A DNA stretch of 64,000 bases, from contig DATMIW010000045.1 of assembly GCA_035554115.1 (NCBI GenBank), positions 1-64,000 of the forward strand, written 5' to 3'. Of the stretch, positions 1 through 8,500 are shown piece by piece. The stretch is from CAXTSE01 sp035554115 (GTDB lineage Bacteria > Actinomycetota > Actinomycetes > Actinomycetales > Microbacteriaceae). The notes below the pieces were generated by a model that saw nothing but the letters and a program-made list of their open reading frames with translations, had not been told where the DNA came from and did no database searches. Positions within the stretch are counted from its first letter, which is position 1. Each line of letters begins with the position of its first letter. Position numbers and translations under genes: made by a program.

Positions 1-68
1 ACGTAGAAGTGGATCGTCACGCCCTCCGCGTCGAGGAAGGTGCGGTGCTGGCGCTCGACAGTGGGCAT
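1..68 (-). CDS. Alpha/beta hydrolase, N-terminal fragment (runs off window)
   Basis: An open frame reads leftwards from an ATG at 66-68 and runs off the left edge, giving 22 complete codons. The peptide begins MPTVERQHRTF and continues LDAEGVTIHFYV. The D-A-x-G-V-x-I-H-F/Y-Y pattern is the usual opening beta strand of alpha/beta hydrolases of the lysophospholipase or monoacylglycerol lipase type. The catalytic Ser, Asp and His lie outside the window, so activity cannot be judged. It is divergent from the MarR gene that starts at 126, and the 57 bp between them contain nested inverted repeats, so the MarR protein may control both. Confidence 0.5.
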   Translation of the reverse strand, partial: MPTVERQHRTFLDAEGVTIHFY

Positions 69-93
69 ACAGGGATCGTATGCCGCGCCTCAG

Positions 94-123
94 CGTTAGC
101 GGGGCTAATGAGCTAGGCTAACG
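94..123. promoter_or_regulatory. Candidate MarR operator (nested inverted repeats)
   Basis: CGTTAGC at 94-100 is the exact reverse complement of GCTAACG at 117-123. Nested inside is TTAGC-GGG-GCTAA (96-108), a 13-bp palindrome with the size and AT-flanked form of many MarR sites. The repeat ends two bases before the MarR start codon and lies between divergent genes. Autorepression by MarR is an inference; no -35/-10 pair is obvious to me here. Confidence 0.5.
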
Positions 124-125
124 GA

Positions 126-542
126 ATGAGCGAGGTGGAGGACGGGGAGCTGCGACTGCTGCTGCAGAAGGTGGCCCGCCGCATCCGGAACAATCGCACA
201 GCCGAGCAGCTCAGTGATTCCCAGCTCGGTGTGTTGTTCCAGCTCGAAACTCACGGCGACTGCTCCCCCGGCTCCCTCGCCGACCACGAACGCGTCAGCC
301 CGCCGTCGATGAACCGCACGCTTAACGGCCTCGAGCTCGCCGGCTACATTGCGCGCTCCCCCGCCACCGACGACGCCCGCCGCGTGCGGGTTAGCCTCAC
401 CGACGCCGGGCAGGAGCTGCTCCTCGAAACCCGTCGCCTGCGCACCGCGTGGTTTTCGCGACGGCTCGCCGAGCTCAGCAGCGACGAGCGCCGAGCTCTG
501 GATGCCGTGGCGCCGATCTTGCGGAAATTGGCGGACGAATGA
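126..542 (+). CDS. MarR family transcriptional regulator
   Basis: A 138-residue winged-helix regulator. The N-terminal helix is followed by the MarR helix-turn-helix (about residues 48-75, around LADHERVSPPSMNRTLNGLE) and the beta wing with the D-D-A-R-R-V-R-V-S-L-T motif (about 82-95), then a C-terminal dimerisation helix. Its stop overlaps the start of the following MFS exporter by 4 nt (ATGA), so the two are translationally coupled. A MarR-efflux pair of this kind usually acts as a ligand-sensing repressor of its own exporter. The ligand cannot be read from sequence. The nested palindrome just upstream is a plausible binding site. Confidence 0.9.
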   Translation: MSEVEDGELRLLLQKVARRIRNNRTAEQLSDSQLGVLFQLETHGDCSPGSLADHERVSPPSMNRTLNGLELAGYIARSPATDDARRVRVSLTDAGQELLLETRRLRTAWFSRRLAELSSDERRALDAVAPILRKLADE

Positions 543-1858
543 GCGCCACTTTTCGGTCGTTCGCGGTCGTGAACTACCGCTTCTGGTTCGCGGGCGCTCT
601 CGTCTCGAACGTCGGCACGTGGATGCAGCGCATCGCCCAGGACTGGGTGGTGCTCACGCAGCTGACTGACGATGACGCGACGGCCGTCGGCGTGACGATG
701 GCGCTGCAGTTCGGCCCGCAGCTCGTGCTGTTGCCCATTACGGGCCTGGTCGCCGATCGCATGGACCGGCGCAAGCTCATGATGATCACGCAGATCACGA
801 TGGGGATTCTCGCGGCCGGGATGGCAGCCGTCACCCTGACCGGTGTTGTGACGCTCTGGATGTTGTTCGCCTTCGCCCTCGCGCTCGGGATCGCTGCGGC
901 GTTCGACGCGCCCGCGCGGCAGGCGTTCGTCAGCGAACTTGTTCCCGCGCCGTTGCTGTCGAACGCTGTCGCCCTCAACTCGGCGTCGTTCAATGTGGCT
1001 CGCCTGCTCGGCCCCGCCGTTGCGGGGCTGCTGATCGCGGGCGCGGGTGCCGGATGGGTGTTCGTGATCAACACGCTGACTTTCGGCGCCGTCCTCCTGT
1101 CGCTCGCCCTGCTCCGCTCGGATGCTTTCACGTCGTTCACGCGACCGCCGCGACAGAAGGGCCAGCTCGCCGGGGGCGTGAGATATGTGTTCACGCGGCC
1201 CGACATCCTGTTGGTTCTTGCGATGATCGCGCTGCTCGGGACTTTCGCCTTCAATTTTCCGATCTTCATCTCGGCCATGGCTCGGCTCGAATTCCGCTCG
1301 GATGCCGCCGAGTTCGGTGTGCTGTCGTCGGTGATCGCCATCGGATCCGTCACGGGCGCACTGCTCTCGGCACGTCGCGAGCGACCGCGCCTGCGCACCA
1401 TGACCCTCGCGGCTTTCGGTTTCGGGGCGAGCATTGCAACAGCCGCACTTATGCCGAATGCCCTGACGTTCGGGGTGGTCTTGGTGCTCGTCGGCTTCAG
1501 CGCGTTGACCGTGATGACCACGGCTAACGCCTATGTGCAGACAACCGTCGCACCCGAGGTGCGCGGGCGCGTGATGGCGCTCTATATGGCGATCTTCATG
1601 GGCGGGACTCCGCTCGGGGCTCCGCTGATGGGATGGATTGCCGACACCTTTGGTGCGCGCTGGGCGCTGGGTGCTGGCGCGGCATCCGCGTTCGTGGCGA
1701 CCGGAGTTGCGGCCCTGTACTACGTGCGCACGCGGCAGCTGCGGCTCGGATGGGATAGCGACCGCCGCTGGCCGGTCACGGTGCGGCGAACATGGGTGCT
1801 CGATCGCGAGCAGGCGACCTCTGAGATCGCGGTCGTCGAAGCCGAGTCGTCGCGCTGA
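539..1858 (+). CDS. MFS exporter (DHA3/enterobactin-exporter type)
   Basis: A 439-residue major facilitator with about 12 hydrophobic segments. The start is set at the ATG overlapping the MarR stop: it gives the typical MFS_3 opening (MSATFRSFAVVNYRFWFAG, then NVGTWMQRIAQDW), whereas the longer in-frame extension from 449 runs back through the MarR gene. The loop-2 motif D-R-M-D-R-R (about 84-89) matches the MFS motif A position. DHA3-type carriers export drugs, siderophores or other small amphiphiles by proton antiport. The substrate is unknown. The C-terminal tail, about 50 residues, is charged and cytoplasmic. Confidence 0.88.
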   Translation: MSATFRSFAVVNYRFWFAGALVSNVGTWMQRIAQDWVVLTQLTDDDATAVGVTMALQFGPQLVLLPITGLVADRMDRRKLMMITQITMGILAAGMAAVTLTGVVTLWMLFAFALALGIAAAFDAPARQAFVSELVPAPLLSNAVALNSASFNVARLLGPAVAGLLIAGAGAGWVFVINTLTFGAVLLSLALLRSDAFTSFTRPPRQKGQLAGGVRYVFTRPDILLVLAMIALLGTFAFNFPIFISAMARLEFRSDAAEFGVLSSVIAIGSVTGALLSARRERPRLRTMTLAAFGFGASIATAALMPNALTFGVVLVLVGFSALTVMTTANAYVQTTVAPEVRGRVMALYMAIFMGGTPLGAPLMGWIADTFGARWALGAGAASAFVATGVAALYYVRTRQLRLGWDSDRRWPVTVRRTWVLDREQATSEIAVVEAESSR

Positions 1859-1892
1859 TCTCTCGCCAACGGGCGCCGTCTATGCTCTTCGC

Positions 1893-2813
1893 ATGACGAG
1901 CACGGGCCCCACTCGCGGCGAAAAGCTGGCCGCCACCCTCGCGGCGGTCACCCTCGGTGCCTCGCCGCTCGGCAAAAAGCCCGAGCTGGGGGATGACCTC
2001 GCCGACGCCCTGTTGTCGTCGCCTTTCCGGCAGATCGACACCTCCAACAACTATGGGAAGGGTCGCAGCGAGACCCTTCTCGGCGAGGCGATCGCCCGTC
2101 GGGGTGGCCTGCCCCTGGGCACCGTGATCTTCTCCAAAGTGGATTCCGACCCCGAGACCGGCGCCTTCACTGCCGACCGCGTGGTGCGATCCTTTGACGA
2201 GACGCGCGAACGACTCGGACTCGACACCCTGCCTCTGCTGCACTTCCACGATCCCTATGACCTGACCGTCTCCGAAGCCATGGCACCCGGAGGCCCGGTC
2301 GAGGCGCTCATCGGCCTACGCGATCAGGGAGTCGTCGGGGCGATAGGGATAGCGGCCGGCCAGTCATCGCTCATGGAAGAGTATGTGCGCACCGACGCGT
2401 TCGACGCCGTGCTGAACCACAACCGATGGACCCTCGTGGATCGCAGCGCCGACACCCTCTGGAACCTCGCGACCGAGCGCGGCATGGCCGTCTTCAACGC
2501 GGCCCCGTTTGGTGGCGGGATCATCGCAGGCTCGACCACGCGCGGCGCCAAATACGCCTACACCGAAGCGTCGAACGAGCTGCTGTCGTACATCGAGCGG
2601 ATGCGAGTTGTCGCCTCCGAATGGAAAGTCGACCTGGCCGCGGCCGCTCTGCAGTTCTCCCTGGCCGAGCCGCGCATCCACTCGACTGTGGTCGGCATGT
2701 CCTCCCCGGCACGAGTCGAGGCCCTACCCGACCTCGTCGAGGCGGACATCCCCGCCGAATTCTGGCAGGCGCTCGGCGCGCTCGGAACGCCGCCGGCCTC
2801 CCCCACCGACTGA
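1893..2813 (+). CDS. Aldo/keto reductase (sugar dehydrogenase-like)
   Basis: A 306-residue TIM-barrel oxidoreductase. The AKR tetrad can be placed: Asp and Tyr in DTSNNYGKGRSE (about residues 49-60), Lys in VIFSKVD, and His in LLHFHDP. The order and the G-x-G-R-S-E stretch resemble the L-fucose/D-threo-aldose 1-dehydrogenase subgroup, which oxidises aldoses with NAD(P). The start is the ATG at 1893, which gives a near-standard length; an upstream extension in the same frame would run through the MFS gene. It lies 34 nt after the MFS stop on the same strand and may be cotranscribed. The exact substrate is not determinable. Confidence 0.85.
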   Translation: MTSTGPTRGEKLAATLAAVTLGASPLGKKPELGDDLADALLSSPFRQIDTSNNYGKGRSETLLGEAIARRGGLPLGTVIFSKVDSDPETGAFTADRVVRSFDETRERLGLDTLPLLHFHDPYDLTVSEAMAPGGPVEALIGLRDQGVVGAIGIAAGQSSLMEEYVRTDAFDAVLNHNRWTLVDRSADTLWNLATERGMAVFNAAPFGGGIIAGSTTRGAKYAYTEASNELLSYIERMRVVASEWKVDLAAAALQFSLAEPRIHSTVVGMSSPARVEALPDLVEADIPAEFWQALGALGTPPASPTD

Positions 2814-2837
2814 CCGCCGCGCGGGCAACCCACCCGC

Positions 2838-3104
2838 CTAGCGGTAGGCATCGCGGCGGTGGGCAATCGTCACAACGTCGATGCGCACCTCATCGTCGAC
2901 AATGTCGTAGATCACCCGATACTCCCCGCGGCGAGCGGAAAACAGCGGATACAGGGACGGGCCCAGCTGCTTGCCAAGCCGCCGCGGGTTCTCGGCGAGA
3001 GGGCCCTCGATGAACTCGAACGCCGCCGTCGCGATCTTCTCCGGCAGCTTCTCCGTGAGAGCTCGCTTAGCTGCGGCCGAATAGCGGATCCGGTATGCCG
3101 TCAC
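2838..3104 (-). CDS. RelE/ParE family toxin
   Basis: An 88-residue protein starting MTAYRIRYSAAAKRALT, with the RelE fold signature: N-terminal strand, helical hairpin, then R-R-G-E-Y-R-V-I-Y-D-I and a final V-V-x-I-A-H-R-R-D-A-Y-R. The basic C-terminal R-R-D-x-Y-R is typical of ribosome-dependent mRNA interferases of the RelE group. Its ATG overlaps the stop of the antitoxin gene by 4 nt, the standard antitoxin-first arrangement. The likely role is inhibition of translation when the labile antitoxin is lost. The ParE (gyrase poison) alternative is less likely given the Y-R-V-I-Y core and terminal basic patch. Confidence 0.88.
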   Translation of the reverse strand: MTAYRIRYSAAAKRALTEKLPEKIATAAFEFIEGPLAENPRRLGKQLGPSLYPLFSARRGEYRVIYDIVDDEVRIDVVTIAHRRDAYR

Positions 3105-3382
3105 TCCGCACGACCGGCACGGCGCATCGCCGCCCGCACCTCGCCCGAGTCGTAAGCACGGCCGTCGGCGAGATCGCGCGAACCCATGCCAATCTCACGC
3201 AGCAGCTCAGAGTCACTCAACACGGCAATGGTCTCCATCAAACCGTCATAGTCGTCCGCGCCGAGAAGCACCGCGACCCGACTGCCATTCCGTGTGACCT
3301 CGAACCTCTCGTGGGTTGTGGAGGCAGAGTCGACGATCTTCGAAAAGTTGGCGCGCGCATCCGCCACGGGCAGTGTGGTCAT
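3101..3382 (-). CDS. Phd/YefM family antitoxin
   Basis: A 93-residue protein read from the ATG at 3382 (MTTLPVADARANFSKIVD). The motif from residue 4 to about 40, including A-R-A-N-F-S-K-I-V and R-F-E-V-T-R-N-G-S-R-V-A-V-L-L, is the Phd/YefM DNA-binding fold. The C-terminal half is acidic and probably wraps the toxin. A longer frame from 3430 exists but its first 16 residues are not antitoxin-like. It precedes and overlaps the RelE-type toxin gene. Such pairs autoregulate through Phd-operator binding. Confidence 0.9.
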   Translation of the reverse strand: MTTLPVADARANFSKIVDSASTTHERFEVTRNGSRVAVLLGADDYDGLMETIAVLSDSELLREIGMGSRDLADGRAYDSGEVRAAMRRAGRAE

Positions 3383-3392
3383 GTACAGAATT

Positions 3393-4637
3393 CTAGCGCA
3401 ACTGACTCCGTGAGGCAGCGTCCACAACATCCGGCCGCCGCAGTGCCGTCGTCACCGCGACCACGGTGGAGACGAGCAGAGCAACGACAACAACCACACC
3501 GGCTAGCCCGACGACGCCGGTGGCGAGAGGGGCGAGCAGAACCAGGGCCGCGGCAGGAAGCACAACTCCAGGAGGAATTTCGGCCTCTCGCGCGAACGGC
3601 AAGTGCAACGCCCACATCAGAATGAGCACAACCGCGACCGGGAGAGCGATCGTATAGCCGACCGCCACATCGGGCACGTCCAGGTGGTGCGAGACGGCTT
3701 CGACCGCCACCTCGAGACCGGCACCGAGGGCCGCGAGCGCGACGAACAGAAAGTAGTGCCCGTATCCCCAAAAAAACCCCCACCGGCGATGCTCGGCCAG
3801 CCCTTCTGCGGCCGGTTCGAGAAAGTACGTCCACCACATCGCGACGATGATCACGAGCCCCGCGATCGCAACGACGACGAGCGCAGGAGTCAGCCCCGAC
3901 GACAGCGCTCGCTGCACCCCGTTCGTCGCCGCGAGCACCCCCTCACCGAGCAGGATGATGACGAACAGGCCGTAGCGCTCCGCAATGTGTCGCGGGTGCC
4001 AGGGCGTCCAGCCGCGGCGCTCCGACCAGATCGGGACCGCCAATTCGAATGCGATGAGCACCAGGAAGGAGGGGATCGCCCACTCGTCCGGCAGCAGCAG
4101 GCGCAGCAACCAGCCCACCTGCACAATGGTCACGCCCAGCGCGTAGCGACGGGTTGTCGCCCGGCGCTCCGCGTGTTCGACAGCGGCGCGCACCCACTGA
4201 CCCACCAGACCGATGCGCATGATCAGGTAACCGACAGTGACGGCACGGAAATCGACGGATTCGAAAGCCGCCGGCACACCCGCCGCCAGCACCAGCACTC
4301 CCGCCATCTGCACAACTGTGAGCAGCCGATAGAGCGCATCGTCCGTGTCGTATGCCGATGCGAGCCAGGTGAAGTTCATCCACGCCCACCAGATGGAACA
4401 GAAAACCATCAGGAACGGCGGAATGCTTTCGAGTCCGTGGCCCTCGGCGATGCCGTGAGCGAGCTGCAACACGAGGGAGGCCACGGCAACGATGAACACG
4501 AGATCGACGAGCAACTCGAGAGGGGTCGCGGCGCGGTGATCTTCAGCGGCATCGCGGCCGCGCATTCTCACGTGGACTCCGCGTCGGCTGCTATTGGCTG
4601 CGTGGTCGTGCTGCGGATGCTCGTGGAAGTCGCTCAC
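3393..4637 (-). CDS. Low temperature requirement protein LtrA
   Basis: A 414-residue polytopic membrane protein. It begins with a soluble His-rich segment (FHEHPQHDH) and then shows the LtrA opening T-P-L-E-L-L-V-D-L-V-F-I-V-A (about residues 38-51), followed by about 10-12 hydrophobic spans. Also diagnostic are W-W-A-W-M-N-F-T-W-L-A-S-A-Y-D-T-D-D and the E-R-Y-G-L-F-V-I-I-L-L-G-E-G-V stretch. LtrA was named from a Listeria cold-growth mutant; its biochemical activity is not established. The gene ends 10 nt from the antitoxin start on the same strand. Confidence 0.9.
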   Translation of the reverse strand: MSDFHEHPQHDHAANSSRRGVHVRMRGRDAAEDHRAATPLELLVDLVFIVAVASLVLQLAHGIAEGHGLESIPPFLMVFCSIWWAWMNFTWLASAYDTDDALYRLLTVVQMAGVLVLAAGVPAAFESVDFRAVTVGYLIMRIGLVGQWVRAAVEHAERRATTRRYALGVTIVQVGWLLRLLLPDEWAIPSFLVLIAFELAVPIWSERRGWTPWHPRHIAERYGLFVIILLGEGVLAATNGVQRALSSGLTPALVVVAIAGLVIIVAMWWTYFLEPAAEGLAEHRRWGFFWGYGHYFLFVALAALGAGLEVAVEAVSHHLDVPDVAVGYTIALPVAVVLILMWALHLPFAREAEIPPGVVLPAAALVLLAPLATGVVGLAGVVVVVALLVSTVVAVTTALRRPDVVDAASRSQLR

Positions 4638-4663
4638 GTGCCGACTTTATCCAAGTGGCGGGG

Positions 4664-5059
4664 TTAGGCGGCGGCGTGCAACTTCAGGCTGCGATGAAAC
4701 TCGACCCGGTCGTGCACGGCGTCCGCGGGCACAGCATGCCCTTCGATCACGACGGATCGCACAGGCGAGCTCAAGGACGCAAACCACCACACTGTCGCGG
4801 CGACGGCACGCTCGGCAAGAACCGGATCGTGCGCAACGTCGGGCTGCTCTTTTGTCGCATCCGTAATGACTCGCACAACACCTGTTCCGTCGACGAGGTC
4901 ATCGACGAACACCGTCGCACGGGTCTCGAGAGCGGCCGCGATTTGTTCCTCATGGCCGGCTGTCCGCTCCGACGCGATGACCAATGCAAGCCCGGTGCCG
5001 GCGTCGTCGTCCGAGCCCGCGTACACGCGGACGAGGTCGACTTCGACGGTCTCGGTCAT
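4664..5059 (-). CDS. Half-length PhzF-like protein
   Basis: A 131-residue protein from the ATG at 5059. The order LVRVYAGSDDDAGTGLALVIAS (split here for reading: LVRVYAGSDDD, then AGTGLALVIAS), ATVFVDD, then A-T-V-W-W-F matches the N-terminal lobe of PhzF epimerase/isomerase proteins. Full-length PhzF proteins have two such lobes and about 260-300 residues, so this is a single-lobe version or a truncated copy. The family catalytic Glu (in the S-E-T segment) is not evident here: the matching place reads L-E-T-R-A-T-V-F-V. A remnant or non-catalytic role is possible. It is divergent from the GntR gene at 5147. Confidence 0.55.
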   Translation of the reverse strand: MTETVEVDLVRVYAGSDDDAGTGLALVIASERTAGHEEQIAAALETRATVFVDDLVDGTGVVRVITDATKEQPDVAHDPVLAERAVAATVWWFASLSSPVRSVVIEGHAVPADAVHDRVEFHRSLKLHAAA

Positions 5060-5146
5060 GGGCCCAGACTGGACCTCGTATGGCGACACGTCACGACACC
5101 AATCCAGGTGCCTCCCAGATAGGGGACGCCGGGGCACGATAGGCGT

Positions 5147-5503
5147 ATGTTCTCCGTAGACCCCGGTTCGCACCTTCCGCCCTATGCCCAATTGCACGTT
5201 CAGGTGGTCGACGGTGCACGATCCGGAGCCCTCCCCGCGGGAACCCGCCTGCCCACGGTCCGGGCCCTCGCCGAGCAACTCGGCATCGCGCCCAACACCG
5301 TCGCAAAGGCGTACCGCGAGCTGGAACAGGATGGCGTGATCGAGACCCGAGGCCGGGGCGGCACCTTCGTCGCCTGGTCTGCCGACACGGCAGAACGCGG
5401 CGCGCAAGAGGCCGCTGCGGCCTTCGCAGATCGCATCCGGCTGCTCGGTGTCGCCCCGGCGCATGCCATCGACCTGGTGCGGGGCGCGCTTGCTCCGCTC
5501 TAG
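5147..5503 (+). CDS. GntR family regulator, YtrA type
   Basis: A 118-residue regulator with the GntR winged helix at the N terminus (PPYAQLHVQVVDGARSG, then LPAGTRLPTVRALAEQLG, then APNTVAKAYRELEQDGVIETRGRGGTFV) and only a short helical tail of about 35 residues. This size and the absence of an effector domain place it in the YtrA subfamily, which usually represses neighbouring ABC transporter or membrane stress genes. No ABC transporter is adjacent; neighbours are the PhzF-like gene (divergent) and the PutA-like gene (convergent, overlapping by 4 nt at the stops). Confidence 0.88.
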   Translation: MFSVDPGSHLPPYAQLHVQVVDGARSGALPAGTRLPTVRALAEQLGIAPNTVAKAYRELEQDGVIETRGRGGTFVAWSADTAERGAQEAAAAFADRIRLLGVAPAHAIDLVRGALAPL

Positions 5504-8500
5504 CGGCCGGGAACGTCGAACATCAGCTTTCGCATCGAGCGATCCGGGCGTCCGCGCCGATGGGCCGCTATCGACACCGCCTGTTCATGCACGAACGGCA
5601 ACAGCTCAATACGTCCCGCGGAGGTGACCGGGCCGGCCCATACCGTCGCGACAGCTCCTGCGCGGCGAAGGGCGGCATCCAGATGCGCAGCGTCGCCTGC
5701 GGTCCCCTCTATCGCAATGAGACGGATGCGTTCAGGCCGATCTTCTGCCATCCGTGCGTGGAACGAGTCATCGCTTTCCACGTCCACCCGGTCGATGCGC
5801 AGCACCGAGTCCTGCAAGGCGTGACGCTGAGTCGCGAGGGTCAGCACTCCGCTCGGTAGCGGAATGGCCGAGCTCACGAGCAGCCGAGCGCCGGTGCGAA
5901 CCCCTGCCGTCAACACGCGTACGAGATCGGTCAACTCAGCCCCGGCGGCGAGCCTCACCACGACCTCGGCGGCTTGGTAGCGCAGCACATTGCGCTCAAG
6001 CGTGAGTGCGGCAACTTCGCGAGCGGCGAAGTCGCGAGCCCAGGCCCGTGCGTCGCTCAGGGCGCCGCGACGAACGCTGTCGAAGGCGGCGTAGTCGAGG
6101 GCGGGCTGGCATGCTTCGATGAGCACCGCGACGCGGGCATCAACGCCGCCCAAGCCCAGGTCTCCGCTCGGTGGTGCATCGAGCGGACGCCAGGTGCCGT
6201 GTCCGAGCAGGGCGTGGGGTCCTCCGCTCATGGGTGCTGGTCCGGGCCCGGTCGGTTGTCGGCGCACGACCGATGTAATAGTCGGGCGGTTCACGACGAG
6301 CGTGCTCGCGGTAGCCGTGTCGAGCCAGTGCTGCACCTCGCGCGAATCATGCGAGAACAGACCGGCGACGAGACCGCCGCCCAGTTGCTTCTGCAAGATG
6401 ATCGCGTCGTCCAAGGTTGCGGCTGTGACGAGGTCGAGCGCCGAATCGTCGCGGCCGACACTCGTCAGGGCATCAGACAGTTGACCTCGCAGTGCCTCGG
6501 AACTCGCCATCGATCCGACCAGGATCACCGCCGACACAGCCGCGTCGGCTCGGCCCCCGTGGGCTGTCGCGCTCTGCACCACGCATTCCACAGTCTGCGC
6601 AATATCCGCACTCGGCGTGACAATCACCGGCACCGCCCCTGCGCGGCGACCGAGAGTGGTGCGACTGACCTCAGGAGCGTGGAGCAGTTCGACGAGCAGA
6701 CGATCGCGGTCGGCACTCCTTGCGTCGAACACGAGAATGTCACACGCGTCGTCGGGAACGCCGGCCTCGTGCAGCGCCTCACGCAGAACCACCGCCACAC
6801 GTTCGGCCTGCGGGGCGGGGACGAGGATGGCCGCGCTGCCCACGGCAAGTGCCGTGAATATGCCGCCTGCGGCATCCGATAGCGCTGCCGACCCGGTGGG
6901 CACGATAACCGTGAGGCGGTCGGGCGTGAACGCCGCGTCGTCGATGTCGGCGAGGTGGGCAATGAGGCGCGCCGAATGATGGGCGAGGTCGATTGCGCGA
7001 CTGACCTCGGCATCCGCCTCGGCGAGCGTGAGATGCGTCTCAGCGAGGAGGACCTCGACGAAACGACCGCGCATAACGCTGACCACGTCGCCGATGCGGT
7101 GCAGCAGATCGGCGCGGGCGGCTGCATTCACCGTGCCGAGCTCGGCCCCGGCAGCTGACGCCCGGGAGATCCGCGCGCGAAGCTCCTGCTCATTGGTCAG
7201 CCGCGCAGCGGCGACACCTTCGATTCCCAGGGTCGATGCGCGGCTGCGCTCCACAATCGCGCGCCCCCATTCGCGGTTGGACCCGAGCGAGGGATCACTG
7301 ATCGGATCGTTGCGGAACTCGCGCTCCGCGGGGGGCAGTTCCGCATTCAGACGATCCTGCCGACGATGAGCACGGGGCAGAGTCGAATCGAGGGCGGCAA
7401 GCGAGGCGGCGAAGTGCCCTCGTTCGCGCGTGAAGACCGAGGCATTACGCAGGCCGAACACCGCGGAAAGATCGGTGTCGACCCACGCATTCACGTCGAG
7501 GCGATCGATGAACGCGACAATCGCCGCGTCGGGTCCGTCGACGGCGACCGGGGTGGCCACGGCCACCCGACCCACGGTGTCGCGTACAGCAATGAGCACC
7601 TCCGGCGGAGTGCCAGCCGGCAGCTGCACCTCGAGGCGGCTCGTGACGCCCCGGCGCTCCGCCAGCAGCCAGGCAAAGGCGGTGTCAAACAGCGTGTGAC
7701 CGGCGACGACGATCCGCACAGAATCAGTTGTCTCGGGTGTCAGGCCATGCACCATCATCCGGATCAGCTGCGTGCCGATCTGTTCCCGGCCCGCCCACGT
7801 GGCAACCGGCCAGCCATGCAGCTCGGCGTCTACCCGTTCCGTGGGCATTGCCGCAGCGCCGTCGAAGCGCACGGTGATCCCGGCGCCTCCGGCCTGACGG
7901 CGTCGACGCGCCCAGTCCGTGAGAGCCTGCAGAGCGGCCGCCGACTCGGGCAGGGCAGCGGGGAGGGCGATCCCCGCATCCAGAAGCTGCAATTGCGGTT
8001 GCTCAAGAACGCGCGTGAACACGGCGACGGTCAGCTGCAGATCGCGATACTCCCGAATGTCGAGCATGACGCGCGGGCGGGAACGCGTTGCGGCGGCCGC
8101 AAGGAAAAGAGGGGTGACGGTCTCGACGGCCCGCGCGACGGTTTCGTCGAAATCCCACATGTCGATTGGAGTGACGAGGGAGCCGAGATCGACTGTCACC
8201 TCGTCGAGGTCTGTGCGAGCCACAAGATCGAGCAGGGCGGTGCGTCGGTGCGTCGCGGCCCGTCGGCCGACAACCGGCTCGCCCACGGGAATAGCGGCAA
8301 GGCTCGCACCCCGTTTGCTCGCGCGGGAGATAGCCGGATCCCGCCGCGCGGGAGGGGCATCGATCAGAACCGAGCGAAACGCATGCCGCGTCGCCCGACG
8401 CACGAGCGGCGCCACAGCTGCGGGAATCACCGTGGAGAACCCGCCGGCGAGAGTGAACCCCGCGCGCACCGGCCAGGGAAGCATCGGGGGAATGTGCCGC

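Noticed and set aside
574..1521. Long open frame opposite the MFS gene
   Set aside because: High-GC antisense shadow; no recognisable domain, and the plus-strand frame is a clear MFS carrier.
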